NCBI GenBank assembly: GCA_964461135.1
Contig: CAYWTB010000021.1
Coordinates: 1 to 56,796 of the forward strand
Length of the DNA stretch: 56,796 bases
Direction of reading: 5' to 3'
DNA from: RQOF01 sp964461135
GTDB taxonomy: Bacteria; Calditrichota; Calditrichia; RBG-13-44-9
The position numbers were made by a program, and so were the translations under genes. This document shows positions 1 to 8,296 of this stretch, one piece after another. How positions within the stretch are numbered: position 1 is the first letter of the stretch; each line of letters starts with the position of its first letter. A model generated the notes under the pieces. The model saw nothing but the letters and a program-made list of their open reading frames with translations. It was not told the origin of the DNA and made no database searches.

Positions 1-805
1 GTGATGAATGATGTAAGTTCTTATCCATTAAATAACTACTTTAGAAATTTAGGTTATAGACTAATTCATGATTTACTGACAAACTGTGGGACTTAATTGG
101 ATAATCTTGATTCTAGTGAGTAATTTTATATGCTCCACTTTTTTGTACCCTATCCCCTTGCCCCTGCCCGGTTTAAAAATATGCGGTAGTTAAAAAAGAC
201 CTTCAGGAAAAATCGCCAGAAATTCCGGTGCACCGAACGTAAAAATTCTTTCTGTCTGAGTCCCCAGCACTCACTCTGTGTAAAACAACAGATAAGATCA
301 TGAACAATTGAGTGCTGGGGACGAGTTTAAAAATTTTAGTGAGGTGCATCGTTGAATTTCCAGATTTTTCCTTACAGTCTTGATTTTTTGGTTCTTTTGC
401 ATCAAGGAAAAAGAACAGGCAATAAGAAATTCGGTGACCTCGAATATTAGAAGTTTATTAAATTTTACCGAAAATGTCTTTGATCTATAATCTTTCACCG
501 TACTCACACATTTGACCTTTCTGGTAAGGGCAAAATTAAGTTATGTCCTGAAAAATGTAGCTCAATGGGTATCATGCCAGGCAATTTAGTAAAGTTTTAA
601 TCACATTAACCGGACACTATTGGCCTGCAACAGGCAGGGGTTAGGGTACGTACGTTTCATCTCAAAAATTAGAATATCCCATTCAGATCTATATAACAGA
701 GTGTATCTTTATTGAACAGCTTTTATATAAATAAATATAAATGACTATAATTGCTTTTTGCTGAGCTAAGGACATAATCATGTTAAAAAAATTAAAAGAA
801 ACATA
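1..805. other. Intergenic region without supported gene
   Basis: No reading frame here has a convincing start, ribosome site or recognisable product; the two short minus-strand frames (298-507, 689-871) look like chance. The stretch holds the large imperfect palindrome at 219-360 and a small hairpin GCCTG-CAA-CAGGC near 625-640. It ends at the promoter of the CadC-like regulator. Confidence 0.6.
219..360. repeat. Large imperfect palindrome, MITE-like
   Basis: The inner arms GTCCCCAGCACTCA (260-273) and TGAGTGCTGGGGAC (309-322) are exact reverse complements, 14 bp, around a 35-nt centre. Similarity continues outward: GAAATTC at 219-225 matches GAATTTC at 354-360, and CGGTGCACC (227-235) matches GGTGCATCG (343-351) imperfectly. 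The whole unit is about 142 bp with no gene inside. It could be a degenerate mobile element or a structured RNA; the sequence alone does not decide. Confidence 0.55.
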
Positions 806-834
806 TTTACAGCAGTGATAAATTTTGCTATATT
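806..834 (+). promoter_or_regulatory. Promoter of the cadC-like/cadA operon
   Basis: A -35 box TTTACA (806-811), a 17-bp spacer and an extended -10, TGC followed by TATATT (829-834), lie just upstream of the operator at 842-857. Transcription would begin inside the operator, which suits repression by an ArsR/SmtB protein. Confidence 0.65.
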
Positions 835-841
835 CATTTGA

Positions 842-857
842 ATACTTGTTCAAGTAT
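842..857 (+). promoter_or_regulatory. Operator for ArsR/SmtB-type repressor
   Basis: A perfect 7-2-7 palindrome, ATACTTG-TT-CAAGTAT, lies between the -10 box and the ATG at 870. SmtB/CadC proteins bind imperfect 12-2-12 repeats of this AT-rich kind, so autoregulation of the operon is likely. Confidence 0.7.
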
Positions 858-869
858 AAAGGTGAAAGC

Positions 870-1229
870 ATGAGTAATATAAATACCGTGGTCTGCCGCG
901 AAACTATTATTAATTATGAAAAGGTGGAAGCAGCCAGAAAAAATCTGCCATCTGATCCTGAAATCAACAATCTGGCGGAAACCTTTAAAATACTGGGAGA
1001 TCCAACCCGGTTGCGAATAGTACTGGGCTTGACACAGCAGGAATTGTGTGTGTGCGATTTGGCAACTCTGGTGAATCTGTCCGTTTCGGCAGTATCGCAT
1101 CAGCTGCGATTGTTAAGGAACCTGAAACTGGCGAAATTTCGCAAAGACGGGAAAATGGTGTATTATTCCCTGGATGATGCCCACATCGAAAATATTATTC
1201 GCCTGGCCCAGGTACATGTCCGGGAATAA
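870..1229 (+). CDS. CadC/SmtB-like metal-sensing ArsR-family repressor
   Basis: A 119-residue winged-helix repressor expected to release DNA when Zn, Cd or Pb binds. The start at 870 is chosen because AAGGTGA precedes it and the longer frame from 825 runs through the promoter and operator. ELCVCDL in the alpha-3 region gives a Cys-x-Cys metal ligand pair, and an N-terminal Cys (VVCRE) could add a ligand as in CadC, which however has two. The C-terminal helix keeps the zinc-site pattern D-x-H-(10)-H-x-x-E of SmtB/CzrA. It thus appears to carry parts of both the alpha-3N and alpha-5 sites. It lies 29 bp upstream of the ATPase gene and very probably controls it. Confidence 0.88.
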   Translation: MSNINTVVCRETIINYEKVEAARKNLPSDPEINNLAETFKILGDPTRLRIVLGLTQQELCVCDLATLVNLSVSAVSHQLRLLRNLKLAKFRKDGKMVYYSLDDAHIENIIRLAQVHVRE

Positions 1230-1258
1230 TTATCAATAGGATATCAGGATAAATATCC

Positions 1259-3367
1259 ATGGCTGAAAATATCTACAAACGGAGTGAACTGGAAGTGGAG
1301 GGAATGGATTGTGCGGATTGTGCCCTGCACGTGGAGAAGGCAGTAAATCAGCTTCCCGGCATCAAGCTGGTCAGGGTTAATTTCTTAAACGGCAATTTGA
1401 AAATTGAATATGACGATAAACTCACCGATCTGACGGATATTGAGAGAGCGGTAAAATCGGCTGGTTATTCCCTCAGGAAACCATCGTATACCTTCTGGCA
1501 AAAACAGAAATTAACCATACTTACCTCTATCTCCGGAACCTTTGCTATTGCCGGTTCAATCTTTCACTATTTACAGTTATCTGAATTTTTCACGATTCCT
1601 CTTTTTGTAATTGCCATTATATCGGGTGGAGTCCCGATTGCGGTTAAAGGTTTCAAAGAAGCCCGGCATCTGACACTGGGAATGGATTTCCTGATGAGCA
1701 TCGCCGTGATCGGAGCGATGCTTATCGGGGAATGGGCCGAGGCGGCTTACGTAATTTTTCTGTTTGCTCTGGCGGAACTGATTGAATCTTATTCGGTGAA
1801 GCGTGCCCGAAAATCAATCGAATCCCTGATGGACCTTGCTCCCAATGTCGCTCTGGTAAAAACGGGAGAGGGAACCATCGAAGAACCGGTGGACAGTGTT
1901 GTAATTGGTAGCGTAATCATTATTAAACCCGGTGACAGAATTCCATTGGATGGGGAGGTCACCGCCGGTAATTCTGCCGTTAACCAGGCGCCCATTACCG
2001 GTGAAAGCATTCTGGTGGACAAATCTCACGGAGATGAAGTTTATGCCGGTACTATAAATCAGCAGGGGATGCTGGAAGTGCAGGTCACGAAAAAGCCGCA
2101 GGATTCTATGCTGGCGCGGATTATCCGTCTGGTGGAGGAAGCACAAGCCAGAAAAGCACCTACCCAGCAATTCGTGGAAAAATTTTCCCGCTATTACACC
2201 CCGGCCATGGTAACATTTGCCATCCTGGTAGCCATAATTCCTCCCCTAATATTTGGAGGAATTTTTGTGGACTGGTTTTACCGCGCTTTGGTGCTGCTGG
2301 TTATATCCTGTCCCTGCGCCCTGGTCATCTCCACACCGGTTACCATTGTCAGCGGATTAACTAACGCCGCCCGGAATGGCATTCTGATAAAGGGCGGATC
2401 TTATCTGGAAAATTTTGACAAAATCAAAGTAATCGCTTTCGATAAGACCGGAACCCTCACCACCGGGATGCCGGCGGTACGGTCGGTACAGACATTAAAC
2501 AATCACTCCCGGGAAGCTCTCCTGCGGATTGCCGCATCTCTGGAAGCGCACTCGGAGCATCCCCTCGGGAAAGCGATTTTCAACTATGCCCTTCAGCAGG
2601 GAATATCCCCCGTTCCGGTAAATAAATTTACTTCCATTATTGGCAAGGGTGCCAAAGGAATAATTGATGGCGAAATGTACTACGTCGGAAACCATCGTTT
2701 GTTTGAGGAAGAGGAAATCTGTGAAGAGGCGGTTCATTCCGAATTGAATAAACTGGAGAACAGCTCGAATACCGCCGTTTTGGTTGGTAACCAGAAAGCG
2801 CTTCTTGGCCTCATTGCCATTGCCGATGAGGTGCGGGATATTGCTCCTTCTGCCATCAAAAGATTAAAAAAACTGGGTATCCGAAAAACCGTCATGTTAA
2901 CCGGGGACAATGCCGTCACCGCCCGGGCTATTGCCGGACAGATCGGAATCGACCAATTTAAAGCGGAATTGTTACCTGATCAAAAAGTGGAAATTATCCA
3001 TCAGTTAATGAGTGGTAATGAAATGGTCGGTATGGTTGGGGATGGCATCAATGATGCGCCGGCGCTTGCTTCCGCCACCATGGGAATCGCCATGGGTGTT
3101 TCCGGCAGCGATACCGCCATCGAGACTGCCGATATTGCACTAATGGAAGACGATCTTTCGCGAATTGCTTATTTGAAGGGGCTTAGCCGCAAAACAGTTC
3201 GCATTATAAAGCAGAATATTTTCATAGCGCTGTTTTTAAAAGGGCTGTTTTTCGCCCTGGCCATCCCCGGGCTGGCGACGCTATGGATGGCGGTATTTGC
3301 CGATATGGGCGCCAGTCTCATGGTTATCTTTAACGGACTGAGGGCACTGAAATCCGGTCAATCTTAG
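1259..3367 (+). CDS. cadA: Heavy-metal P1B-type ATPase (Zn/Cd/Pb efflux, CadA/ZntA type)
   Basis: A 702-residue inner-membrane pump that exports divalent soft metals at the cost of ATP. It has one N-terminal HMA domain with GMDCADC (residues about 15-21), paired membrane segments, the intramembrane CPC motif (about 350-352), the phosphorylation motif DKTGTLT (about 395), the SEHPLGKA HP motif, MLTGDN and GDGINDAPA (about 594). The last helix, with FADMGASL, has the Asp expected of Zn/Cd pumps rather than copper pumps. It follows the CadC-like repressor and shares its promoter. Its last 83 codons are duplicated at 6451-6701. The 3' end converges on an arsM pseudogene. Confidence 0.93.
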   Translation: MAENIYKRSELEVEGMDCADCALHVEKAVNQLPGIKLVRVNFLNGNLKIEYDDKLTDLTDIERAVKSAGYSLRKPSYTFWQKQKLTILTSISGTFAIAGSIFHYLQLSEFFTIPLFVIAIISGGVPIAVKGFKEARHLTLGMDFLMSIAVIGAMLIGEWAEAAYVIFLFALAELIESYSVKRARKSIESLMDLAPNVALVKTGEGTIEEPVDSVVIGSVIIIKPGDRIPLDGEVTAGNSAVNQAPITGESILVDKSHGDEVYAGTINQQGMLEVQVTKKPQDSMLARIIRLVEEAQARKAPTQQFVEKFSRYYTPAMVTFAILVAIIPPLIFGGIFVDWFYRALVLLVISCPCALVISTPVTIVSGLTNAARNGILIKGGSYLENFDKIKVIAFDKTGTLTTGMPAVRSVQTLNNHSREALLRIAASLEAHSEHPLGKAIFNYALQQGISPVPVNKFTSIIGKGAKGIIDGEMYYVGNHRLFEEEEICEEAVHSELNKLENSSNTAVLVGNQKALLGLIAIADEVRDIAPSAIKRLKKLGIRKTVMLTGDNAVTARAIAGQIGIDQFKAELLPDQKVEIIHQLMSGNEMVGMVGDGINDAPALASATMGIAMGVSGSDTAIETADIALMEDDLSRIAYLKGLSRKTVRIIKQNIFIALFLKGLFFALAIPGLATLWMAVFADMGASLMVIFNGLRALKSGQS

Positions 3368-3817
3368 ATAAAAATATTACCAACGCATCCCTCACGATTT
3401 GTGTCCAACTACGGTGATGCTGAATAGTCCGAAGTTTCCCGAGCGGTAGCGCTTTAGGTCATTTCTGTCCAGGTATGTACCCAATAATTCATCCGGCAGT
3501 ACGATCACTTTGTGCTTTTTGATCTCAATTTGAGCAAACCCGGCCAGCCGGATAGTTTCAATATAATCATTTTCCTTCAAGGCTCCGGCCACACAACCGG
3601 CATACAGTTCGTCCGACTACCGAAGCTTCTCATGCATTTCACCCCGGTAGACCACATCCGAAACACAGAAGTGAGCTCCCGGTTTCAACACCCGATAGAT
3701 CTCGCGGAAAGCGTTATTCTTATCCGGCACCAGGTTCAGCAAGCAATTGCTGATTACCACATCCACGCTGTCATTTTCTATCGGCAAATCCTCAATCTCA
3801 TCCAAACGGAATTCCAC
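3117..3817. repeat. 701-bp direct repeat, left copy
   Basis: This segment covers the last 250 bp of the ATPase gene and, on the other strand, the 3' part of arsM. It matches 6451-7151 in order and length, 701 bp each, with scattered mostly silent differences (by eye nearly 90 percent identical) and about 50 bp at the left border identical. The repeat-to-repeat distance is 3334 bp and the ClC gene lies between. Homology stops sharply after GGAATTCCAC at 3817. Confidence 0.9.
3392..3817 (-). pseudogene. Truncated arsM (arsenite methyltransferase) pseudogene
   Basis: The reading is homologous to the C-terminal half of the intact ArsM at 6726-7559. The 5' half is missing: homology ends at 3817, within the coding sequence. 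An in-frame TAG (3617-3619 on the minus strand) replaces the Gln codon found at 6951-6953 of the intact copy, splitting the remnant into two open parts (3620-3817 and 3392-3616). Two of the three arsenite-binding Cys are still recognisable, but no methyltransferase can be made. It is one half of the 701-bp direct repeat. Confidence 0.88.
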
Positions 3818-3919
3818 TCAAATATAGTAATGGATACCTGTTAAGTTGAGAAAATTTTATTCCCCGTCGAAAAGGATTGCCTGCCTGATTTTGTGTAAAA
3901 ACGATTTATGAGCACTTTT

Positions 3920-3949
3920 TTAACAAGATAAATTTTGTGCTAATATAAA
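3920..3949 (+). promoter_or_regulatory. Candidate promoter of ClC gene
   Basis: TTAACA (3920-3925), 18-bp spacer and TATAAA (3944-3949) lie upstream of the ClC gene. The motif AGCAC (3911-3915) with GTGCT (3937-3941) forms a dyad over it. Sequence-only call. Confidence 0.4.
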
Positions 3950-4075
3950 TCTTTACTTATCTGTTCTTCTTTGATATACCTAATAAATATTTTTAAATTT
4001 GTTTATAATAGAACAGAAGTACCTATATTCTTTAAAAGAATACTAAAGAATGCCATTTTGAGCGCAGGTAGGAAG

Positions 4076-6160
4076 TTGAAGTATTTACATTTCCCCGCCA
4101 TTTTACTTTTGCTGCAACGCTTGCTGGTAAGAGAACTTCAACGTCTCCGAATGACTGAACATACATTTATGGTAGTGGTAGCCGTTATTATTGGGGTTGC
4201 CGGTGGATTTGGAGCCATCTTTTTCCGTTTCGCCATCCGCTTTTTCCAGGGAATTTTTTTTGGAACCTGGCATTATACCTTGGATTATGTGTTACAGCTT
4301 CCCTGGTATGTCAAGCTTTTTGCTCCTGCAGCAGGTGGATTAATTGTGGGACCTATTGTTTTTTATTTTGCCCGGGAAGCAAAAGGCCACGGAGTACCGG
4401 AAGTAATGGAGTCCATAGTACTGCGGGCTGGTGCGATTCGTCCACGGGTGATGATTGCCAAAGTTATGGCCTCAGCAGTTTGCATCGGATCCGGTGGATC
4501 TGTGGGACGTGAGGGTCCCATCGTTCAGATCGGCTCTGCAATCGGTTCTTTTATCGGACAAATTTTTAAAGTAACCGGCTCTCGTTTACGTACCCTGGTG
4601 GCCTGTGGAACTGCCGCCGGAATTGCTGCTACTTTTAATGCACCGATTGCCGGTGCTCTTTTTGCCATGGAAATTATCCTTTCTGATTTTGGTATCTCTC
4701 AATTTAGCCCCATTGTCATTTCTTCGGTTTCTGCAACCGTCATCTCTCGCCATTTTTTAGGAGATTTCCCAGCCTTTGTGATTCCCCATTACGAGTTAGT
4801 GAGCGTATTTGAAATGATCCCCTATGCGATCTTGGGAATTTTAGCGGCTTTTATCGCTTTAAGTTTTATCAACCTTCTCTATAAAACGGAAGATCTGTTT
4901 GAGATACTTCAATTACCAGGTTTCATCAAACCTGCTATTGGAGGATTAGCGCTCGGGGCAATCGGGGTTTTTTTTCCATATATTTTCGGAGTTGGGTACG
5001 AGACAATAGATTTAGCCTTGCAATCATCCCTCACCTGGTATTTTTTGTTATTTTTAATCGTTTTAAAATTGATCGCAACCTCAGTAACTATTGGTTCCGG
5101 CGGCTCCGGGGGAATTTTTGCCCCGTCCTTATTTCTGGGTGCCAGCTTAGGTGGCTTCGTGGGTACCGTTGTCCATTCCCTTTTCCCCGCTTATACAGCG
5201 AGTTCCGGTGCATATGCTTTAGTCGGAATGGGCGCTGTGGCTGCAGGAGCCATGCACGCTCCTATTACATCCATCCTCATCATCTTCGAATTAACGGATG
5301 ACTATAGAATTATTCTTCCCCTGATGATTGCATGCATCATTAGTGTTTTAATCACCACTCGATTAAAAAGAGATTCAATCTATACACAGAAATTATCTCG
5401 CCGGGGACTCAAGCTTTTTCAAGGCCAGGAAATCAACGTCTTACAATCATTAAAAGTGTCACGAGTAATGAGAACAGATTATGAGTATATCCATCCCGAT
5501 ACCCCCTTCCGTAAATTAATGGACTTAACTGTTAATAGTTCTCATACAAATTTTTTCGTAGTTAATAGTGAAAAACAATTATTAGGAGTTATTTCTATTC
5601 ATGACGTGAGAAAAACTATATATGAATCGGAGGCATTAGAGTCCATTCTAATCGCCCATGATCTCTTGGCTCCCATCAGTCATTATTATACTTCCCAAGA
5701 TACGCTTGATATTGTTATGAAAGCATTTGGTGAAATGAGCCTTGATGAATTGCCAGTTGTTGATAATCTGGCAAATAGACACTTAATCGGCACTGTATCT
5801 AAAAATGATGTCATTGAAGAATACAATAAAGAAGTGGTTAAACGTGATATGGTATCAAGTCTTTCGGGTTATATCAGTTCTATCCATAAATTTAAAAAAA
5901 TAGAAATAATCGATGGACAAATTTTGAGTGAAATTGAAATTCCCGGTGAATTCGTAAATAAAACCCTAAAAGAGTTAAATTTACGTAACCGTTACGGTGT
6001 AGAAGTTGTACTGATCAAACAAAGCTATAATGCCGAAAAAAAAGAAAGAGAGAATATTGTCCCGCCCTCCGCAGAGTATCGTTTTCAATTTGGGGATTCC
6101 ATATTAATCTTAGGCCCCAAGACTATATTTGAGGACTTAAAAAATTTTAAATCGAGATAA
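4076..6160 (+). CDS. ClC-family chloride channel/antiporter with CBS pair and TrkA-C domain
   Basis: An integral membrane anion channel or H+/Cl- exchanger. The filter motifs are visible: GHGVPEV (about residue 102), GSGGSVGREGP with the gating Glu (about 138-148), and GSGGSGGIFAPS (about 340). Two CBS domains follow (about 430-560), then a TrkA-C/RCK_C module (about 610-690), suggesting ligand gating. I place the start at TTG 4076 because AGGTAGGA precedes it; the frame stays open to a TTG at 3971, which would add 35 poorly conserved residues. The gene lies alone between two copies of a 701-bp repeat and is more AT-rich than the flanking metal genes, so it probably arrived with that insertion. 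Confidence 0.88.
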   Translation: MKYLHFPAILLLLQRLLVRELQRLRMTEHTFMVVVAVIIGVAGGFGAIFFRFAIRFFQGIFFGTWHYTLDYVLQLPWYVKLFAPAAGGLIVGPIVFYFAREAKGHGVPEVMESIVLRAGAIRPRVMIAKVMASAVCIGSGGSVGREGPIVQIGSAIGSFIGQIFKVTGSRLRTLVACGTAAGIAATFNAPIAGALFAMEIILSDFGISQFSPIVISSVSATVISRHFLGDFPAFVIPHYELVSVFEMIPYAILGILAAFIALSFINLLYKTEDLFEILQLPGFIKPAIGGLALGAIGVFFPYIFGVGYETIDLALQSSLTWYFLLFLIVLKLIATSVTIGSGGSGGIFAPSLFLGASLGGFVGTVVHSLFPAYTASSGAYALVGMGAVAAGAMHAPITSILIIFELTDDYRIILPLMIACIISVLITTRLKRDSIYTQKLSRRGLKLFQGQEINVLQSLKVSRVMRTDYEYIHPDTPFRKLMDLTVNSSHTNFFVVNSEKQLLGVISIHDVRKTIYESEALESILIAHDLLAPISHYYTSQDTLDIVMKAFGEMSLDELPVVDNLANRHLIGTVSKNDVIEEYNKEVVKRDMVSSLSGYISSIHKFKKIEIIDGQILSEIEIPGEFVNKTLKELNLRNRYGVEVVLIKQSYNAEKKERENIVPPSAEYRFQFGDSILILGPKTIFEDLKNFKSR

Positions 6161-6259
6161 AAAAACAATTACACCCTCAGAAAAATTGCCCTAAATAAAT
6201 AGCAGAGTAGAAGAAGAGTGACTGCCTCCTCTGACAGTCCAGTTGAATCGATAGATTAA

Positions 6260-6409
6260 TTAACACAATCCAGGCAACTTTTTTTCACCCTTTATCCGGC
6301 CATATTCTTCCACCACCATTTCTCCGCACTCTTGGCACATAAAACTGCTGAAGCTATGCAGGGGATCTTGAAATTTGAAATCAAATAAATAGGAGATGTT
6401 GAGTAACAT
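6260..6409 (-). pseudogene. C-terminal remnant of an FmdE-like protein
   Basis: A 49-codon minus-strand frame ends in a Cys-x-x-Cys-Gly-Glu segment (FMCQECGEMVVEEYGR) followed by a basic stretch and a terminal Cys. This resembles the zinc-binding tail of formylmethanofuran dehydrogenase subunit E (FmdE) family proteins. Only the tail is present; a TAA at 6434-6436 closes the frame upstream. It lies just before the right copy of the direct repeat and is probably a fragment left by rearrangement. Whether it is expressed as a small zinc-ribbon protein cannot be told. Confidence 0.4.
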
Positions 6410-6450
6410 ATTATCCGGGACATTCGTCACTTTTTACACAAGCGGTTCGA

Positions 6451-6701
6451 CCATCGAGACTGCCGATATTGCACTAATGGAAGACGATCTTTCGCGAATT
6501 GCCTACCTGAAGGAGCTTAGCCGCAAGACGGTCCGTATCATCAAACAGAATATCTTTATCGCCCTGTTTTTAAAGGGACTGTTTTTTGCCCTGGCTATCC
6601 CCGGCCTGGCGACCTTATGGATGGCGGTATTTGCTGACATGGGCGCCAGTCTCATGGTCATATTTAATGGACTGAGGGCACTGAAATCCAGTCAATCTTA
6701 G
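6451..6701 (+). pseudogene. 3' fragment of the cadA-type ATPase gene
   Basis: The frame encodes the final ~83 residues of the P-type ATPase at 1259-3367, starting from ETADIALMEDD and ending at a homologous TAG. All upstream domains are absent. Most differences from the intact copy are silent. It forms the left part of the second 701-bp repeat copy and reads towards the intact arsM. Confidence 0.9.
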
Positions 6702-7151
6702 ATGAAGATATTACCAATGCATCTCTCACGATTTGTGTCCGACTATGGTGATGCTCAATAATCCGAATTTTCCCGAGCGGTAGTGCTTTAGGTCATTTCT
6801 GTCCAGGTATGTACCCAATAATTCATCCGGCAGTACGATCACTTTGTGCTCTTTGATCTCAATTTGAGCAAACCCGGCCAGCCGGATAGTTTCAATATAG
6901 TCATTTTCCTTCATGGCCCCAGCCACACAACCTCCATAAAATTCGGCCGATTGACGGAGTTTCTCCATCATCTCACCCTGGTAGACCACATCCGAAACAC
7001 AAAAATGAGCTCCCGCTTTCAGTATCCGATAGATTTCGCGGAAAGCTTTATTCTTATCCGGTACCAGGTTCAGCACACAATTGCTGATTACCACATCCAC
7101 GCTGTCACTGTCGATGGGTAACTCCTCGATCTCACCCAAACGGAATTCCAC
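6451..7151. repeat. 701-bp direct repeat, right copy
   Basis: Matches 3117-3817 over its whole length. Here the arsM part is intact and the ATPase part is truncated, the reverse of the left copy. That reciprocal arrangement is what a single crossover between a chromosomal ATPase-arsM junction and a circular molecule with the same junction would leave. Confidence 0.9.
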
Positions 7152-7559
7152 ATTGGTATATCCCAGTTTGCGATTATTTTCCTCGGCCTTAGTAATCATT
7201 TCCCGGGTCATATCCACCCCAATCACTTTCCCGGAATCACCCACCAGTGCCCGGGCCACAAACACGTCATTCCCGGCGCCGCTGCCCAGATCCAGTACCG
7301 TATCTCCTGCTTTAATATCGGCATGTTCGGTGGGTAAGCCACAGCCCAGGCCCAGATCAGCATCAGCCAGATAGCCTTCTACCTGGCTATAATCATCACT
7401 GAATACCGTGTAATCAACTTCATCACTTTCGCAGCAGGATTTCTCTGCTTTGGATTTTCCGGACCCGCAACAGAATTCATCCTGCTTCTGACTGGATTGT
7501 TCAGCGATTTTGCCATACTTTTCTTTAACGATTTTTTTAATTTCATCTGAGGTTTGCAT
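6726..7559 (-). CDS. arsM: Arsenite S-adenosylmethionine methyltransferase
   Basis: A 277-residue cytoplasmic enzyme that methylates As(III) stepwise using SAM. The SAM motif VLDLGSGAGND lies at about residues 88-98. The three Cys that bind arsenite in the family are present at C73 (LGLGCG), C161 (ISNCVL) and C211 (GGCVAG). The N-terminal region has extra Cys pairs (FCCGSG, SCCES), as in many bacterial ArsM. AAGGAG lies 8 nt upstream of the ATG. It follows arsR by 27 bp and forms an operon with it. Its 3' part is duplicated as a pseudogene at 3392-3817. Confidence 0.94.
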   Translation of the reverse strand: MQTSDEIKKIVKEKYGKIAEQSSQKQDEFCCGSGKSKAEKSCCESDEVDYTVFSDDYSQVEGYLADADLGLGCGLPTEHADIKAGDTVLDLGSGAGNDVFVARALVGDSGKVIGVDMTREMITKAEENNRKLGYTNVEFRLGEIEELPIDSDSVDVVISNCVLNLVPDKNKAFREIYRILKAGAHFCVSDVVYQGEMMEKLRQSAEFYGGCVAGAMKENDYIETIRLAGFAQIEIKEHKVIVLPDELLGTYLDRNDLKHYRSGKFGLLSITIVGHKS

Positions 7560-7586
7560 AATGTATCTCCTTATAAGTATAAATTT

Positions 7587-7907
7587 TTATTCACACTGGC
7601 AGACGGTGATAAAGAGGGATTGGAAAGCCTCTTTGGCCTTTTTTAATTTGGTATGGTCCAGGCAATAGCAGGTTTTGGGGCCTTCGATTTCCCCCCGGAT
7701 GAGTCCCACCCGTTTCAATTCCCGCAGGTGTTGTGAGACGGTGGACTGTGCGAGGGGCAGCAATTCCACAATGTCTCCGCACATACAGACATTTTTATCC
7801 ACCAGGATATGGAGAATTTTTACCCGGGCCGGATGTGAGAGGGCCTTGGCAATTTCCGCCAGCTCAATTTCTTCCGGGTTAAACAAAATTGATTTATTCT
7901 GTGCCAT
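7587..7907 (-). CDS. arsR: ArsR-family repressor of arsM
   Basis: A 106-residue winged-helix repressor. I start it at MAQNKS (7907) because GGAAGGAAACG, which encodes part of a longer possible N-terminus from 7922, makes a strong ribosome site for it. The helix-turn-helix LAQSTVSQHLRELKRVGLI is clear. NVCMCGDIV gives the C-x-C pair of As(III)-responsive ArsR, and further Cys lie at the C-terminus (TCYC, VCQCE). It is the first gene of the arsR-arsM operon and probably controls itself through the dyad at 7929-7942. Confidence 0.9.
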   Translation of the reverse strand: MAQNKSILFNPEEIELAEIAKALSHPARVKILHILVDKNVCMCGDIVELLPLAQSTVSQHLRELKRVGLIRGEIEGPKTCYCLDHTKLKKAKEAFQSLFITVCQCE

Positions 7908-7928
7908 CTCGTTTCCTTCCATCGGTCA

Positions 7929-7942
7929 TCGTAAATATACGA
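7929..7942 (-). promoter_or_regulatory. Likely ArsR operator upstream of arsR-arsM
   Basis: TCGTAAATATACGA has 5-bp half-sites TCGTA/TACGA around four bases and lies 22 bp before the arsR start codon. Its spacing and composition suit an ArsR-type dyad. The match to a defined consensus was not testable here. Confidence 0.55.
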
Positions 7943-7949
7943 TAATTAA

Positions 7950-7972
7950 ATAAAAAGTTGCACACTTTTTAT
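7950..7972. promoter_or_regulatory. Second dyad in arsR promoter region
   Basis: ATAAAAAGT-TGCAC-ACTTTTTAT is a perfect 9-5-9 inverted repeat 8 bp beyond the first operator. It may be a second repressor site or part of the -35 region for the minus-strand promoter. Confidence 0.4.
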
Positions 7973-8296
7973 TTTGAAAATAATAATTAATATTCTAAAC
8001 ATATGCCGTTGATATGGCATTATAAAATTTTACCATATAAATTTGAAATTATCTTTATCTCTGAAGGAAAATATGCTAATAAACTAAATACTTTTGTATG
8101 CTAGATCAATACTTATTCCGGCCTCCGAGCCGCCACGCAAGTGGCCACTTTGTGGGAATCTCTATGATTTTTATGGACTCCGTCAAATACTGAGAACCCA
8201 TATCACCTGCTGCAAGCAGGAGTCTCGGAAGACAAAATGAAGAGGTATATAATTCTTTTAAAACATATTTCAGATTTTTCCACTAATTAACTCACT
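7973..8296. other. Intergenic segment with several hairpins
   Basis: No gene seen. Between 8128 and 8229 lie CCGAG/CTCGG outer arms and inner hairpins GCCAC-GCAA-GTGGC, CCAC-TTT-GTGG and CCTGCT-GCA-AGCAGG (8206-8220). It may act as the 3' end of the maeA transcript or be a dispersed palindromic unit; there is no run of T after a stem. Confidence 0.45.

Noticed and set aside
298..507. 69-codon minus-strand frame
   Set aside because: It overlaps one arm of the large palindrome, has no ribosome site and no recognisable motif.
8190..8225. TPP riboswitch-like words (CTGAGAACCC, TATCACCTG)
   Set aside because: The essential GGATAATGCCAGCGTAGGGA-type part and the 5' GGGGTGC arm are missing, and no gene follows on that strand.
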